Source: Spizellomyces sp. 'palustris' | Lineage: Eukaryota > Chytridiomycota > Chytridiomycetes > Spizellomycetales > Spizellomycetaceae | Length of the DNA: 64,000 nucleotides | Assembly: GCA_006535965.1 (NCBI GenBank) | Contig: QEAR01000068.1 | Span: 1 to 64,000 of the forward strand | Direction of reading: 5' to 3' | Shown: positions 11,138 to 23,438 of the stretch, piece by piece | How positions within the stretch are numbered: the stretch's first letter is position 1 | How the letters are laid out: each line of letters opens with the position of its first letter | Program-made: the position numbers and the translations under genes | Notes under the pieces: generated by a model | What the model was told of the DNA's origin: nothing | The model's input: only the letters and a program-made list of their open reading frames with translations | The model's database searches: none

Positions 11138-14100
11138 ATGACCCCGTTGTCGGATATTCAAATGGAAACTGTCCCGAAAACTCCGGAAGAAGCGCACGCT
11201 GTAGCAGAATTTTATCGGCAAAAGTACGAACAGTCATTGAAATTAGCCAGATCACTGAGCACGACTGTGAAACCCGCATGTACGCGGCCATTCCGAGTTC
11301 GCGCGGAAATAAAATCTGAATCTGGGATCGCTGATGGACTACGATATGCAGCTACGATCATTAGTCCTCAGCAATCAGTACTTCCTGCGGAAGCAGGAAT
11401 CAGAGCTGAACCTTCGCATCAACACTATGGAAATTCCTCTCAACAGGACACGGTAGCTGGCACTGCTTGGTCTCCAGCTCCCGTTGGGCCTGGCAAAGAT
11501 GCGGTCCCGTTTGGAGAGTCAAGTTGGAAGTATCCGTGGTCCCTAACACCTTCGCAGCCTACTGCTTCAGCTTCATTCCCCGGGAAGACGCTTTCAAACC
11601 CAATCATCAACAGCGCTGCCCCCATCCAAATATATCCCCTACAGAAAACTTCACCAGCTGGCAAGAATTCTGACATGCGAAGCGCACTTGCATCTTCGCA
11701 ATCTGCTATCGGAGAGCCCGCATCTTATGCAATTTTGCCATCGTTGTACCCTTCAAAACCTATTCCGCACTGTGTGCATGGGAGTGTCGAACACACGGCA
11801 GCATTTACTGCTAGTATATCCGAACAGCCCCCTGGAACCGCTCGTAGGCTGTCCTCCTCGGATGTGCCCGTCGATCCAACTGGTCAAGATCTCACTCCGC
11901 AGGATGTCGGTACTGCGTTTCTTGGTTCACACCTGCCGCTGGTTATGAAGGCCCATAGTTTGCCGGAAAGCGACTCGACGACAACGAATGCAGGATCAGT
12001 CAGTCGCGGGGATTCTATTAAAACCATTCCTCAACCGGATCCCCGACAGATGCCAGCGCCCCGAACAAATCAAGCTACGATACAGCATACCGGCCGATCT
12101 CAACAAGCTTCCTTCCCTGCAATGACGCGGCAAGTGAGAACCTTGCCACCTGAGAACGCTTCCCCTGCCGTATCCCAATATCAAACTAGTGATCCACGGA
12201 GTGTCGCACCTTCTTCAGCGTACTTCCAAGACACTAGTGGCGGCCCGCCGCAGGATATCGGATTTGTAGCGAGCATGATTCATCTGTTAAATACGAACGA
12301 TGTGCGGCTTCCATTGAGTTGGTCAGGGACCTCTGGCGAGCAACACGCTCTCGGTAACCGTAGGCAAACACATTTGCAGGGATACTTGGTAGGCACGATC
12401 TCAAACAATCCTCCTGCCGGCACACATTTCGCGAATGCACCGCATTTAGGAGCGGGCCGCATTCAAACAAATGCCGAATCATGGACTTCTCTGGCTCCCG
12501 GCCGTTCACCTCAAGTACACGTTCCATCTGCGAGCAGGCAATTCCCGAGCAGCACGGCCACCTGTGCTTTGAATCAGCAATCACATGTCAGTGGACTTAC
12601 TTACATGCACGCGTCGGGAAGTCTTGCTCCAATCCCGTACCCCGTAAATTTGGTATATGCACACGGCATGGCTCATCTTCTCCAAGCAGTGCTGGCATAC
12701 CCAACCGTGACACCAACACCCGACCGTAGTGCAGCAGATGCATCTGTTACACATGCGCAGATAGAGGCTACGCAATCCAGTGAAAGGCAACTGCGCCCTG
12801 CAAACCTCAGTTCATCGGGATCTCTTAAGCCGGCGGTACAAACGCATCAATCGCAACATGCGCCTACAGCAGTTAGTAACCCTCGGGGCATTGCTGGCAC
12901 CGCCACCGGTCAAGTTCAGCCAACGTCGTCGGGGACTGTGGTTTATACAACTTCGTCAGGAACTCGTCTAAATCATTACCAAGGTCAGCAAGTCGCCAGA
13001 GGCTTGTATGAAGGAATCTCATCGGGTTCAAGTACATTAAACATGAATGATGGCGGCAATTCACGGCAAAGAGGCTCGACGGGCGGGCAGTCTTTTAAGA
13101 ATATCGTAAAGCGGGCAGCCCATGTACACCAGCAAGAAGAAAAGCTTAGAGAAATGTACGACGATCTTGTTACAAAGGAGCGAAATTTGAATGGAGAGTT
13201 GTATCAAGCTAGATATAGGAGGCTGGAATTGGAAGGTCGAATAATGCCTCAACAGTCGAATTCAATCCAACAGCGAATCGGGCATCGAACGGATGATCCT
13301 CAAGGCACCGCAAGCGCGATGTCCCAACAGCAATCAGCGACGCAAAAGAATCATATGAACCAGCTACCAGTAACACATTCGCAGCAACCGGTGCCAAGAA
13401 CGCAGCAGGAGGTTCGTATGCAGACTGTTCAGTCGCAGAATACCCCCATCATCACGACACAAACGTATCGGGGAGAACCACAAGTCACTCCCACTCAGAA
13501 CACCCCGAACAGTACTTTTCAGCACAATCCGGGCCCACTGCAAGTCCAACAACCACCGGGCGTGCCTTCAGCTCAACCACAGCACTACTTAACAGAATGG
13601 ACCCGATATCGACGTCATTACGCGCAATTGGCCAGCGAAGTGAAGGGATTCTTAGCAAGGAGGCGACCCAATTTTATAACACCAGCACCTGTAATTCAAT
13701 GGTTACGTGAACTAGCCAAGCTTCTAGGAGGACTAGAATCGTATTCGATAGCGACGAAAGAGTTAGCATGGTTCTGCCGTGTTGAGAATGCCTATTCCTG
13801 GATGTATGCTCTGTATCTGAAGGACGCCTTATTGGTGAGGCTTGATAGTGTGTTGCTTACTTAGTCTAGTGGCTTAACCGAACGTGCTTTTTCTTTCTTA
13901 GAGCTGCTTTCGAGGGTTAAAGGTGCCGGTATATTTTGCACAAGTGCTTCACGTCTTCACAGTCGCCGCACAGTTCCAACATCTGATGCCTCCGGAATTA
14001 GTGGGTACGTATCTGGCTTGTTCCTTCCTTTTACGTCAGTTGTGGAAGCATGTTTCTCATTCTCGGCTCCGCGGTTGCTTTTCAAGACGTTGTCGTGAAT

Positions 14101-16246
14101 GGGCTCACGATTCTCAAACAGCTCGAGCGTGCCAGGGCATTAGATCCAAATATCACACCATGGAGCGCGGATTTTCGAGCCAAATGTCATGCTGTGATGG
14201 AACAGCGTGAGCATCGAATTTCGAAGCAACCATCGACCAATGGCTTTGAAATGTCGATTCAGAAGGGCGTGCATCATCCTCAACCCCAACCAAATCTAGT
14301 TGGAGCACCTGCCGTTAGCGACATGGATGCTACTCCAAACATTTCGGAACTTTTCCCGTTACGGCGATGTTACTTGCGATATCCTGTCGAAATTACACGC
14401 AAGGCAACTTGCTTGGCATTTCTGATCACAGTAAGCCCAGGTCTTTATACCATTATCCGTACACAGGATGCAAAGTCTGGTCCCCCTCGCCACAATGTGC
14501 GGATAACTTGTAATCGATCAGATGACACGATAGAGACTTGGCCATCGTTTATATCTCGAGTTACGTGCAACGAAGTGACTTTGGTATCCGATCGTAAAGA
14601 ACGTGACGGACCAGTCTTTTTGAATACTGCACTCGTTGCGGGTAGTAATAAAATTGCCCTTACTTGTGACTGGGATGGGATTGACGATGCACATACGAGG
14701 ATGGTTGCGGTTGACTATGTCGTTTTCGTAGACATGGCTGAAGCAGTACAGGTAGTAAAGAAGCAGAGAATTGATCCCAAGACGAGCTGGGATAGATGTG
14801 AGTGCCGTGCGCCATTTCGGACAGATTGCATCCTGCTGATGTGTTATTGCCTGTGTTCCCCTTAGATCTTCGGTCGCGAACGCCGACGCAGGACGATGAT
14901 CCTACTGCTTTCTTAGACCTTGTCGATCCTACAACACGGAAAAAATTGGAAATTCCTGTTCGAACGTCAGGATGCGCACATATAGCAGTAAGTTGTTTCT
15001 TGCCGTTGTTGAGCTCGGTGCCGGGCTTTTGTTGAGTGGCAAGTTCTCCAACTACCAGTGCTTCGACCTGCAAACGCATCTCAAGGAGCAACTCAAGCAT
15101 CGCACGTTTACATGTCCGATTTGTCATCTGGCGGCTGGTGTCCAAGACTTGCTCGTGGACGGTTGGATTGAAGCGCTTTTGAGCAGAACGGAGCCTGATG
15201 AGACGAGCATACTGTTGAAATTACCTGCCCTGTGTAGTACAACCGACGAGAAAAGCGCAAAAGCAACAGTGGAACTCCCTCATTCAGGCGCCAGAGGTGA
15301 TAGTAATGCCCGCAAGAATGCCGACGCGTTGCTTACAGCGGACGATGCACGGGATGTCATAGAGCTTCGAATCCCACCGATCCAGCGAGTTGAGAGTAAG
15401 CTTGTAGTCCTCGAGACGCCCCCGCCCGTCCTCGCAGCGAGGAGGGGGGAGATGACAATGGATGTGGAGCTGCCGCTGGATGTGGATGTTAGCGAACATG
15501 GCGCGGCTTCACCAGTAAAGGCCGCAGAAAAATCTCCCACGGGGATGGTAGTGGATGTCGAAAACTCTGATACGGAAGTGGATGAAGGTGACAAGGCTAT
15601 TGAGATGGGAGACGCAAGCGTTGATCCATGCACGGAAATGGAAATGGAGGACACTCAGGCAACAGGGGACACGAAAGGCGAGGCTGAGGAGCTGCCGAAT
15701 ACTCAAGTAGAGCACCGTGTGGCAGAGGAATTAGCCAACCAACAGCCAGACGACCGTGTGCCTGATAAAATGGCAATAGCTGAGGAAAATGTCCAGGGAA
15801 TGGCAGTCCAGGAGGTCGAAATCACAGCGCTGGTGACGATGGGGGACCAGATCCCGGACACCGTAGTGGTGGTAGCAGAGTCGCAATCAAGCAACGGACG
15901 GATGCAAAGCGGTGCGGGAACAGGTCAGCACAAGTTACCGGACACTACCCTCCAAGAGATTTTTGAAGAGGAAGACGAGGATATTGAGCTCATGTCAGGT
16001 AGCATCTTACCTCTGCAACCTCAGACTATCAAGCGCCCCATATCCCCCCATATCCCGGTTACCGAGGTCCGTTCTCATCCCGTCAAGCGCCAGAAGCTCA
16101 ATTTCCTCCCGCCTCGCAAACTGACCTTTCCCCAATCCATAACAACATTCCTTCCCGAGGAAGATGCCGCACAGATTGTGCAAAGGCTGGGGTTCGATGT
16201 CGCCACAATGTACCATAAGGTTTTCCATGCTGTGAATATTCGGTAG
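11138..16246 (+). CDS. SP-RING (MIZ-type) SUMO E3 ligase, ZMIZ/PIAS-like
   Basis: Predicted SUMO ligase or transcription co-regulator in the nucleus. Exons 11138-13834, 13902-14004, 14087-14797, 14866-14987 and 15059-16246 join in phase to about 1,606 residues. The first roughly 890 residues are Ser/Gln/Pro-rich and disordered, with a short coiled-coil-like patch near 670-720. A conserved beta-rich domain at about 1025-1165 resembles the PINIT-like region of ZMIZ proteins. The SP-RING at about 1190-1250 carries the expected zinc ligands in SGCAHIACFD and TFTCPICHLAAG, followed by LLVDGWIEALL as in PIAS. The acidic tail holds an SUMO-interaction-like DIELMSG flanked by Glu/Asp. Length far exceeds fungal Siz proteins and is closer to animal ZMIZ1. 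The family call is firm; orthology to ZMIZ rather than Siz is inference. Confidence 0.88.
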
Positions 16247-17352
16247 ATGAAAGTGGTCGATCGTGTTTGGAGATGCGAGAAGCCAGTTCATCTTTTGTTT
16301 TAATTTAATGTACAGAATTAGCAATGTAAAACTCGAAACTTTTCAAATATATTAAGGAAAAACAGCCAATGCAGGGTATGCAAAGAGATCGCTTGGTAAC
16401 ATACAGGAATGGATACAAGAAACAAGCAATGAATGTACAAGAAATTGGCACTACTCAAACGGAAAACGCCAGTGTGCAATCCATCCTACATCATTCTCCA
16501 GTCCGCTCACTCCAAAGTCCCTCATCCACTTTTGTCAAAAGACTATTTCAATCCATCGAAACCCACACGTCCAAGGGCGCAGGATACTTGTCATTTCTCC
16601 TATCAAACAAATCGGGGACAGTTTGGACGACCGTTTCTACCGATCTTTTGTTTGTGGCCGCTCCACGGACTTTGGGACCGCTGTTCAAAAGGCGGGGGAG
16701 TAGACGGGTGGTGTAGCGAGGTGCTTGTGAGAGGAGTGTGAGTGATATTGGGTGGGTTTTGAGTGGAGGTTGGTGTTGTGCGTCGTCTTGGTGCAGCTCA
16801 CTGGAGGTGGTCGGCATATTTTAGACAATGGTGAATTGGTCTTGGCTGCTGATGGTCAAGGCTTTTTGGCCGGAAACTGGCGGCTGGTGGCTGGGATTAA
16901 AAACGGTGTTAAAAGGAGAGTGTTTGTGTTCTGATCAAGTCCGGCTAGCGTGACATGCGATAGCGCGACCGCTACGGGGGAAAGCTTTTTTGTGAACGTC
17001 CAAGGAAAGTGTGCAAAACGCTTAAATCTTGGAATGGTTCTTCGTGATTGACGAGAGAAAGCTGAGGAAAACCGTCCCTCCCTTTAAATAACTTGTCCCA
17101 AAATCCCCACTCTAAAGAAGCCTTTTGCTGTAAACGCCAAGTCATGTTGGTTACCTTTTACCTGTTCCAAAGGGTTTTAAAGGCGCGTCGTGTTGCGCGC
17201 GCAACCGAGGGTTTGGCAAACTTACGTTTCTGAAGGTTTTGCTGCCACAGCAATTCGTAGGATGATTGCAAAAAAGCTGGGTATTTATTCTTTATTTACA
17301 GCGGATCTGTCTATTCTTTTACATCAAGCGACCAAGATAATGAGACAAAGAG
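16247..17352. other. 1.1 kb gap between convergent genes
   Basis: Holds the 3' ends of the SP-RING and ZC3H3 genes and possibly one small minus-strand gene at 16548-16817. A TATTTAAAG element read on the minus strand lies at 17081-17090. Nothing else coding is supported. Confidence 0.4.
16548..16817 (-). CDS. Possible small hypothetical protein (89 aa)
   Basis: An uninterrupted 89-codon frame with an A-rich context before its ATG and a CA-rich, leader-like sequence upstream. It is hydrophilic with a basic middle (RYTTRLLPRLLNSG) that could be a mitochondrial or nuclear signal, and I recognise no family. Support comes only from its isolation in an otherwise long convergent gap and a TATA-like element about 270 bp upstream. 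It could be chance. Confidence 0.3.
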   Translation of the reverse strand: MPTTSSELHQDDAQHQPPLKTHPISLTLLSQAPRYTTRLLPRLLNSGPKVRGAATNKRSVETVVQTVPDLFDRRNDKYPAPLDVWVSMD

Positions 17353-19449
17353 CTAGTCATCCGTTAGATCAATAAATTCCATGGGCGATATGCTCCTCCC
17401 AGTGATGGCTGAGGAGTGAGCTGGATACTCGTCCATTGACTCCTCTTCCGACTCTGAGTAGACTTGAATCACCTGGTTCTCTTCTTCTGTGTCACCCTCA
17501 CTGTCTTCTTCTTCTTCCTCATCATCCTCCTCTTCTTCACTGCATTCGCCACTCTCTACCTCATCAGAGCTGGCAGTTGAATGCGATTGTACGTCGTCCT
17601 CCATATCAGTGTCATCAGAGGTTTCCCCCTCTTCATCTGTTAGATCTTCCATAACATCTACTGAGAAATCAGGACGAATAGGTAATTGCATCAATTCTGC
17701 ATCCTCTTTCTCCTCGTCTGCATGCTGTTGCATTCTGGACCAGTTGCCGTTTTTCGCGTCAGCACGGCGCTCGCGATCATCTTTCGGTTTCGGCTTATGA
17801 GGAAGATGGCATTTTTTCTTTTTGCATTTCCCCTCCGCAAAATCTGGGCACTGGTAAATATGCCGATTCTTGCACTGATCACCAGCCTCACAGAAACCCT
17901 CAAGCGCAAAATCGCGACAGATAGCAGCATCGGGACTTAGCTTGACATGCAGGTACGGACAATTCTCGTTCCTACAGCGTCCACGCTCAAAATGCAGACA
18001 GGTGGGCATATTATGGATATTTGGGCTGTGGGAAAGTTTGCAGGACTTCACATCACATTGGCCTTTTAGAAAGGCGGGGCACACTGCCAATCGTTCTGGA
18101 ACGTGAGCGAAGCGACAGTAAAGACCTTTGTCGCATCGACCTATAGTGCCCGGAAATGCACCTTTAGAAACGCTAAAGGTTACAGTCATGCGGATACATA
18201 CCAAAACGATAGAATTGGCAGTATTTTGGCTTCCGTAGAATCTTATTTCTGTTATGCATCGCCTTTGTACCTTCCCTGTAATGGTAATTTTAGTGACCAA
18301 GCTGAAATTCTTACAGTAAATGCCCAGCACAAACTTGAGAGAGGAAGGCGTTTTGTTTGATAAGACGAGATTTCCTGTTTTGCTTCGCACGAAAGACAGC
18401 CCATTTAGGACCACGCGCTTTGGGGTTTTCTTCTGTGGCGTAATCTCTGCAGTTTAAGCATCGCACGTTGCTGATCGGTAAACCGTTCTCGGACTGTGAA
18501 TCGCATGCATATACCTGTTTTGCGTATAAGTTTCCTCCCCGATGCATCCCGAATGAAAGCAACCCCGTTGATGTTTACAGTTTTTCGCCGTGGCGTTGCT
18601 GGATCTAGCATACCAGATCAACACACACTTGCTGCTCGACACTGCAAATGACTACTGTACCTCGTTTCGCATTAGCTGCTACTAGTTTACTACCATCGGC
18701 GCTCTTGCTGTACTGCATTCCATCCACGATGATGAGCGTCTTATTTGCGGATCTCGAATATGTCTTTCTCGACGACAGCTTCTTTGATCTGACGCAAATA
18801 TGACATGAGATTGGCCAATCTGAAGTGCACACACAAGTAGCGTCACGAACCGGTTAGGTGTCGGTGGTTTTGGAGGCGTTGACTTGCTCAGTGGCGCTAG
18901 AGTGAGATAAGTTAGAATATCGGGTGGCTACCCGAAATAACGACAGTTGCCCTTGGTCCTATCCATGCATGGAACCATAACGAGGAGCACTACCTACCAC
19001 TCCCAACCCGCACAAGTTTATTGCCCGTTTTTACAAAAGCCGTGGACGGATCGTGTACTTCGTTTTGCGGCAGACCTGACGGCACATCGAGAGGCAATGA
19101 AGATGACCTCGGTATATTGACTAGCGTCCGGTGACGAGATGGTTTGTACGCTGTTCTTGCAGGCAGGTGCTTGGAATTGGTAACTGATGTGGACGGAAGG
19201 GGGGCGTTGGTTGCCTTGTTGATAAGAGTCAGGTTGTGGCTCCGTTGGAACGGTTGCTTCTGATACGGATGGAATGTTTGTCCATGGCATGGTGTGCTCG
19301 AGCTTAAACGTGGCTGCCGATTCAGTGCACCTGTGGCAATAAGTTAATGAAATCTATGCCCGGTGTTGGACGGGTGTGTACGAGAGAGCCGCACCTGACA
19401 AAAGTGCAATCTGCTTCAAAATCTCGTCATTGTCCGCCATAGCTGTCAT
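17353..19449 (-). CDS. ZC3H3: CCCH zinc-finger protein, ZC3H3/Red5 family
   Basis: A nuclear mRNA-processing factor. Animal ZC3H3 supports polyadenylation and mRNA export, and S. pombe Red5 works in the MTREC exosome-adaptor complex. The ATG at 19449 gives MTAMADNDEILKQ. Eight exons are needed, all phase-consistent; the key one joins KPKYCQFYRFG to RCDKGLYCRFAH and completes the first finger. Five consecutive CCCH fingers follow, each of the form C-x(7-8)-C-x(4-5)-C-x3-H. The region before the fingers carries about four copies of a short motif with core V-x-G-x-x-F-x-x-x-x-x-G-x-K-L-V, for example in VNINGVAFIRDASGRKL. The C-terminus is long and acidic (Asp/Glu/Ser). It is head to head with GRC3, with 217 bp between starts. 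The family call is firm. Confidence 0.9.
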
Positions 19450-19666
19450 CTGTAGGGACAGAGGGTGAGATACAATGAGCTCAGACAAGCTTTTCCTTTC
19501 TGATTCTATCCAAAAGGCAGCAGTAAGTAAAACAAGGTAAAAACTACAGATGAAAACCAGAACTGCTCAGTGGAAGACTGGACAGCTCGGGACTAAACCA
19601 CCGCATTATTTCTTTTTGACGACGCGTCTGTCTGCGTAAGCTCCTCAAAGTTGAGCAGCCAGAGAA

Positions 19667-22480
19667 ATGGAGGTGGAGAAACCAGACCGAAAGAAGCGGA
19701 AAGTTCAAGGAAGCAAAGTGACGAACGGTGATGTGGCCTCTGTATATTCTACGAATCAATTTGCAGCACTGCGCGGCCTTAAAAAAGTGCGACGCCCTGC
19801 GGGATCTGACCTTTTAAGCACTGGTCCTCCGCGACTGGCGTCCACACCTTCTACTACTTCGACGATAAGCGAACAGTCGTCTTTGCCGTCTGATAGAGAT
19901 GAGATACGGGAGACCAGCGCTCCTACCACTAGGCTGTCAGGAGGGTCCGGACAACGGGGGAGGAAGAGACAAGTTGAGGAGAGGAAATGGGAGACACAAT
20001 TTCCGGATATGAATGCTGTCTCTTCATTCCAGCCGTCCGTGGAAAACGTAGTGTCTAATAACTCCAACCTCTGTGTCGTTGCACTGAAGCCTGACGAGGT
20101 ATTGTCCATTTCAGTCCTTCATAGTTTGTGCGATTCCGCATGCTTATAAGACGCCACTGTAGACGATATGCTTCCAAGGCATGGTACTTGCGACTCCGAT
20201 CAGTGGATGTTTATCGGTGTTCGGTCATCAATTGGTTGCAAACACAGCATGGAAAGATATCGCGAACAGCAAAACGAAAGCTAACCGAAGCTCCTTGCCT
20301 CCCCTCGCTTTCTACCCGTGCTTCTCTCCAAAATCGCACAGTTTGTTGGTGTTGAAAGCCGATGCATCACCCGCTAGTAACATATCCTCCACCCCGGTCA
20401 AAGAAATACCAGCGACGCAGTTTGCAGACGGAACAATATCACAGGCGGTTCTAGATCTTGTAATACAACTGAAAACAAGAGCCGATCCTAATGTAACCAT
20501 CATGGCTCTGCAAAGTATGACATACTGCAATTTGCATGGTATCGAGGGATCCATGCCACTTTTAAAGGGCTTACTCAAGGATGAGGTCATTGGGGTGAGT
20601 GCCGAAAGATTTGATTTCTTGACCTTCAGGAACTCTCACTTATGATTGTGTCGAAGAGCTCTTCGATCGGTATCCCAGGTTTCTATCCGGTAAGATTTTG
20701 AGATTTTGTTCATGGCATGTGCAAATCAAGCTTATTATCTACGCTCAGATCTTCAAGCCTATACCCAACGTCACGGCCTTGTCAATACCACACCATTGGA
20801 GTGACGTAGCAACTTCGGTAGTTTCTCATGTCGATCCGGGACAACGTAAAGTCATTTGCATTGTGGGAAGCAAAAATATGGGCAAGTCAACACTTGCTCA
20901 ATATCTTGTCAATCGGCTACTGAACTGGTGAGCAGATTTACGTTGTTCGAATTGATTGGGTTATGTTAGTAAACTGCGATCGTAGCTATCAGGAAGTTGC
21001 GTTTTTAGAATGCGATATCGGACAACCCGAGTTTACATCTACAGGACTCGCGTCATTGAATGTAGTCACAGCTCCTTTGTTAGGTACGCCACTATGCAGT
21101 CATTTGCGGATAGCTTAATGTGTGTTCTAATGAGTATGATCCTCCTCCACATAACCAGGCCCCCCGTTCACGCACCTCCAACCTCCTCGTCGAAGTTTCT
21201 ATCTCGGTGCCACGTCACCGAAGCACGATCCTGACTTTTATCTGGAATGTCTACATGAGCTGTACCATGAGTATGAGGGTACCATCGCAGGTGGCAAAAA
21301 CGGTAACATGGTTCCACTAGTCATCAACACCCACGGATGGATAAAAGGTTAGTATGTGGAAACGTGTCATATGGTCCAGCATCTTATCAAACCATTCGCG
21401 ACATAGGAATGGGTGTCCATCTCCTGGTTCATTTCTTAGCGCGAGTTCGGCCGACAAACATTCTTCAAATGTCCGTTCCCAATAACACTCCCCAAAGTTC
21501 ATCGAAGAACCTAAACGTTGATTTGGCCGACGTATTGTCGAACATGATCGGGAGCCAAACAAACGTTTGCGTAACCCATGTGCCAGCAATTGACGACAGC
21601 GCAGCAAGGTAGGTGCTTTCCCATGTTGATTGGATCAGTGTCAAAGTAAGCCTAACAGCCGCTGCCTCCAGAGCGAAGTTTGGCGCAAGCGACCACCGTG
21701 CGCTGGGTCTTCTGTCACATTTCTACCAAACTCTCGGTCATCCAGCTGCTTCGGCCCTGTCTGAGACCAAGCAGCCTGGTTGGAGTTTTCACGAGGCAAT
21801 AACAGCAAGGATACCGTACCAAGTTCCCTTCAAAACCTTGAAGATTCGCTTCATGCATGGCGAGGTGCCATTCAGTCAGACACTTCATGCGCTCAATGGT
21901 TGCGTGGTAGCGCTTGTCATTGACCAAACTGCGTACGAGACACCCGAAACTGTATCATCTACCGTAGAGATATCAGACGAAGACGTGAGTACGCGAGGGT
22001 TGCACTTCAATTCATCTCTCGCTTTGCTGACAAGGAATGCGGCGCGTTCTGCACGATAGATATACCCTGAAGCTGCTAAATCCCTCCGCATCGTACCGTC
22101 GCAGATCCCACTCATTCCTGCATCGCATAATTGCGTCGGGCTTGGCTTGGTACGCAGCATCGACGTCGAAGCCGGTGTTTTTTACATTGTGACAGGCCCG
22201 ATTCCACCGAACCAGCTTGCGGAAGTCAATATGCTGGTGCGCGGGGCGGCAATGGACATACCTGTCAACTTGGTTACTGCTGGATACGAGGTAAGTGAAT
22301 TCCGCATTGGATGACCTCATGCAATAGCACGCACTGAACATTATGCTCTGCTAATAGAACAGTCGCGCCCATCTGCCATATACCACGCACTTGGCCTCAG
22401 AAGGCATCGGCTCCCTTGCATGGCGGACACGCCATAATCTACTGCGACGACGACCTCCAGGTGGAGGTACTCCAGTTTGA
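19667..22480 (+). CDS. GRC3: Polynucleotide 5'-hydroxyl kinase GRC3/NOL9
   Basis: A nucleolar RNA kinase that works with Las1 to phosphorylate the 5'-OH made during ITS2 removal from pre-rRNA. The spliced product starts with a basic nuclear signal (DRKKRKVQG). An N-terminal beta domain includes LKPDETICFQGMVL and FGHQLVANTAW. The P-loop reads VGSKNMGKST, followed by FLECDIGQPEF, the substrate-contact strand of Clp1/Grc3 kinases, and LVINTHGWIKG. The C-terminal exon ends in the basic WRTRHNLLRRR tail typical of NOL9/Grc3. About eight exons are needed. An AATAAA signal begins three bases after the stop codon. Shares its promoter region with ZC3H3, another RNA-processing gene. Confidence 0.92.
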
Positions 22481-22482
22481 TA

Positions 22483-22488
22483 AATAAA
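22483..22488 (+). terminator. Polyadenylation signal of GRC3
   Basis: AATAAA starts three bases after the GRC3 TGA, so the 3' untranslated region may be very short. MED22 converges 163 bp away. Confidence 0.4.
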
Positions 22489-22643
22489 GATGATAGATTA
22501 TAACTTATCTCTTATGCAAATGTATATGCACAATAAATATATACGTAATTTTGGCGTCGAGTGCTCAATGATTCGAAATTGCTACCCCGAAATATATATA
22601 CAAGTGGGTGAGAAATTCATGGTTAGATCATTGAGTGTTAGCT

Positions 22644-23220
22644 CTATCCACTCCTACGGGACGACGGCGTATAGAGGGCATCCTCGAGATCCGTTGTGAC
22701 GCGATCCAGTTCATCCTTGAAATCCAGCAGCGCATTGTTACATTTCCCTTCTCGGTCTTTCACAGTTAGCCAGCGAGAGTGTAGGGTCGCGTTCAGCATC
22801 TTGAAATCGTTTAGTAAAAGGACTTGCTTGAGTTCCGACGTCAACGTCAATAGTGATTCAGCAGAGTTCACCTACAGAAAGATGGGACGTTTCGTTAGCT
22901 GTTGGTCACTCAGATCCTGGGTAATGGCTATTACTCACGATATTTGCAGCCGCGCCCTCCATCAACTGTCGCTCCTGTGCAATTTTATATTTATCTTTGG
23001 TTTCGAAGTGACTCGAGTCGGTCAAGCTGCTTTGTCGTAGCTGCGGTTGTGAGGGGTCAAGTATGCTTTTCCTTCAGTGCACGCCAAGATCGTGGATAAA
23101 GGACCGCGAGATTACCGATGCAGCCTCGACCAAGTGCGTCAAGTTATCGAGGAGAACGTCAATTTCCGTGTCAAGGCGCTTGTTAAGGTCATCCTCGGTG
23201 TAAGTACTTGGTATAATCAT
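22644..23220 (-). CDS. MED22: Mediator complex subunit 22 (Med22/Srb6)
   Basis: A small head-module subunit of the Mediator co-activator that bridges regulators and RNA polymerase II. Three exons give a product of about 140 residues starting MIIPSTYTEDDLNKRLDTEI. The Med22 signatures are visible: a first helix IDVLLDNLTHLVEAAS, then MEGAAANIVNSAESLLTL, then SELKQVLLLNDFKMLN. The start at 23220 was preferred over in-frame upstream Met codons because family members begin shortly before the LDTEID helix. Introns begin at about 23115 and 22940. Divergent from MTD1, with 218 bp between start codons. Confidence 0.87.
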
Positions 23221-23270
23221 GGTTAAAAGAGCAGTGAACAGAATACACATTGCCCTTTCCAAGATCCCAG

Positions 23271-23282
23271 ATTGGTCACGTG
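23271..23282. promoter_or_regulatory. Inverted CCAAT box next to a CACGTG E-box
   Basis: ATTGG (23271-23275) and CACGTG (23277-23282) lie side by side in the 218-bp shared MED22/MTD1 promoter. They match recognition sites of the HAP/NF-Y complex and of bHLH factors such as Cbf1, which in yeasts governs sulfur and methyl-group metabolism. Actual use is inferred. Confidence 0.45.
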
Positions 23283-23438
23283 CTAGTCATGCGAATTGCA
23301 CGTTACCACGACAATGATCTGCAATTCTTGCCTCTGACCTGCTTTCAAGAGCGGAGATCGTTCCGAGGATTGCACCCTCCGGACGGGTATTTTTATTGTA
23401 GACGCCCGTCAAGTCTTTTCAAAGCCAATATCAAAGTC

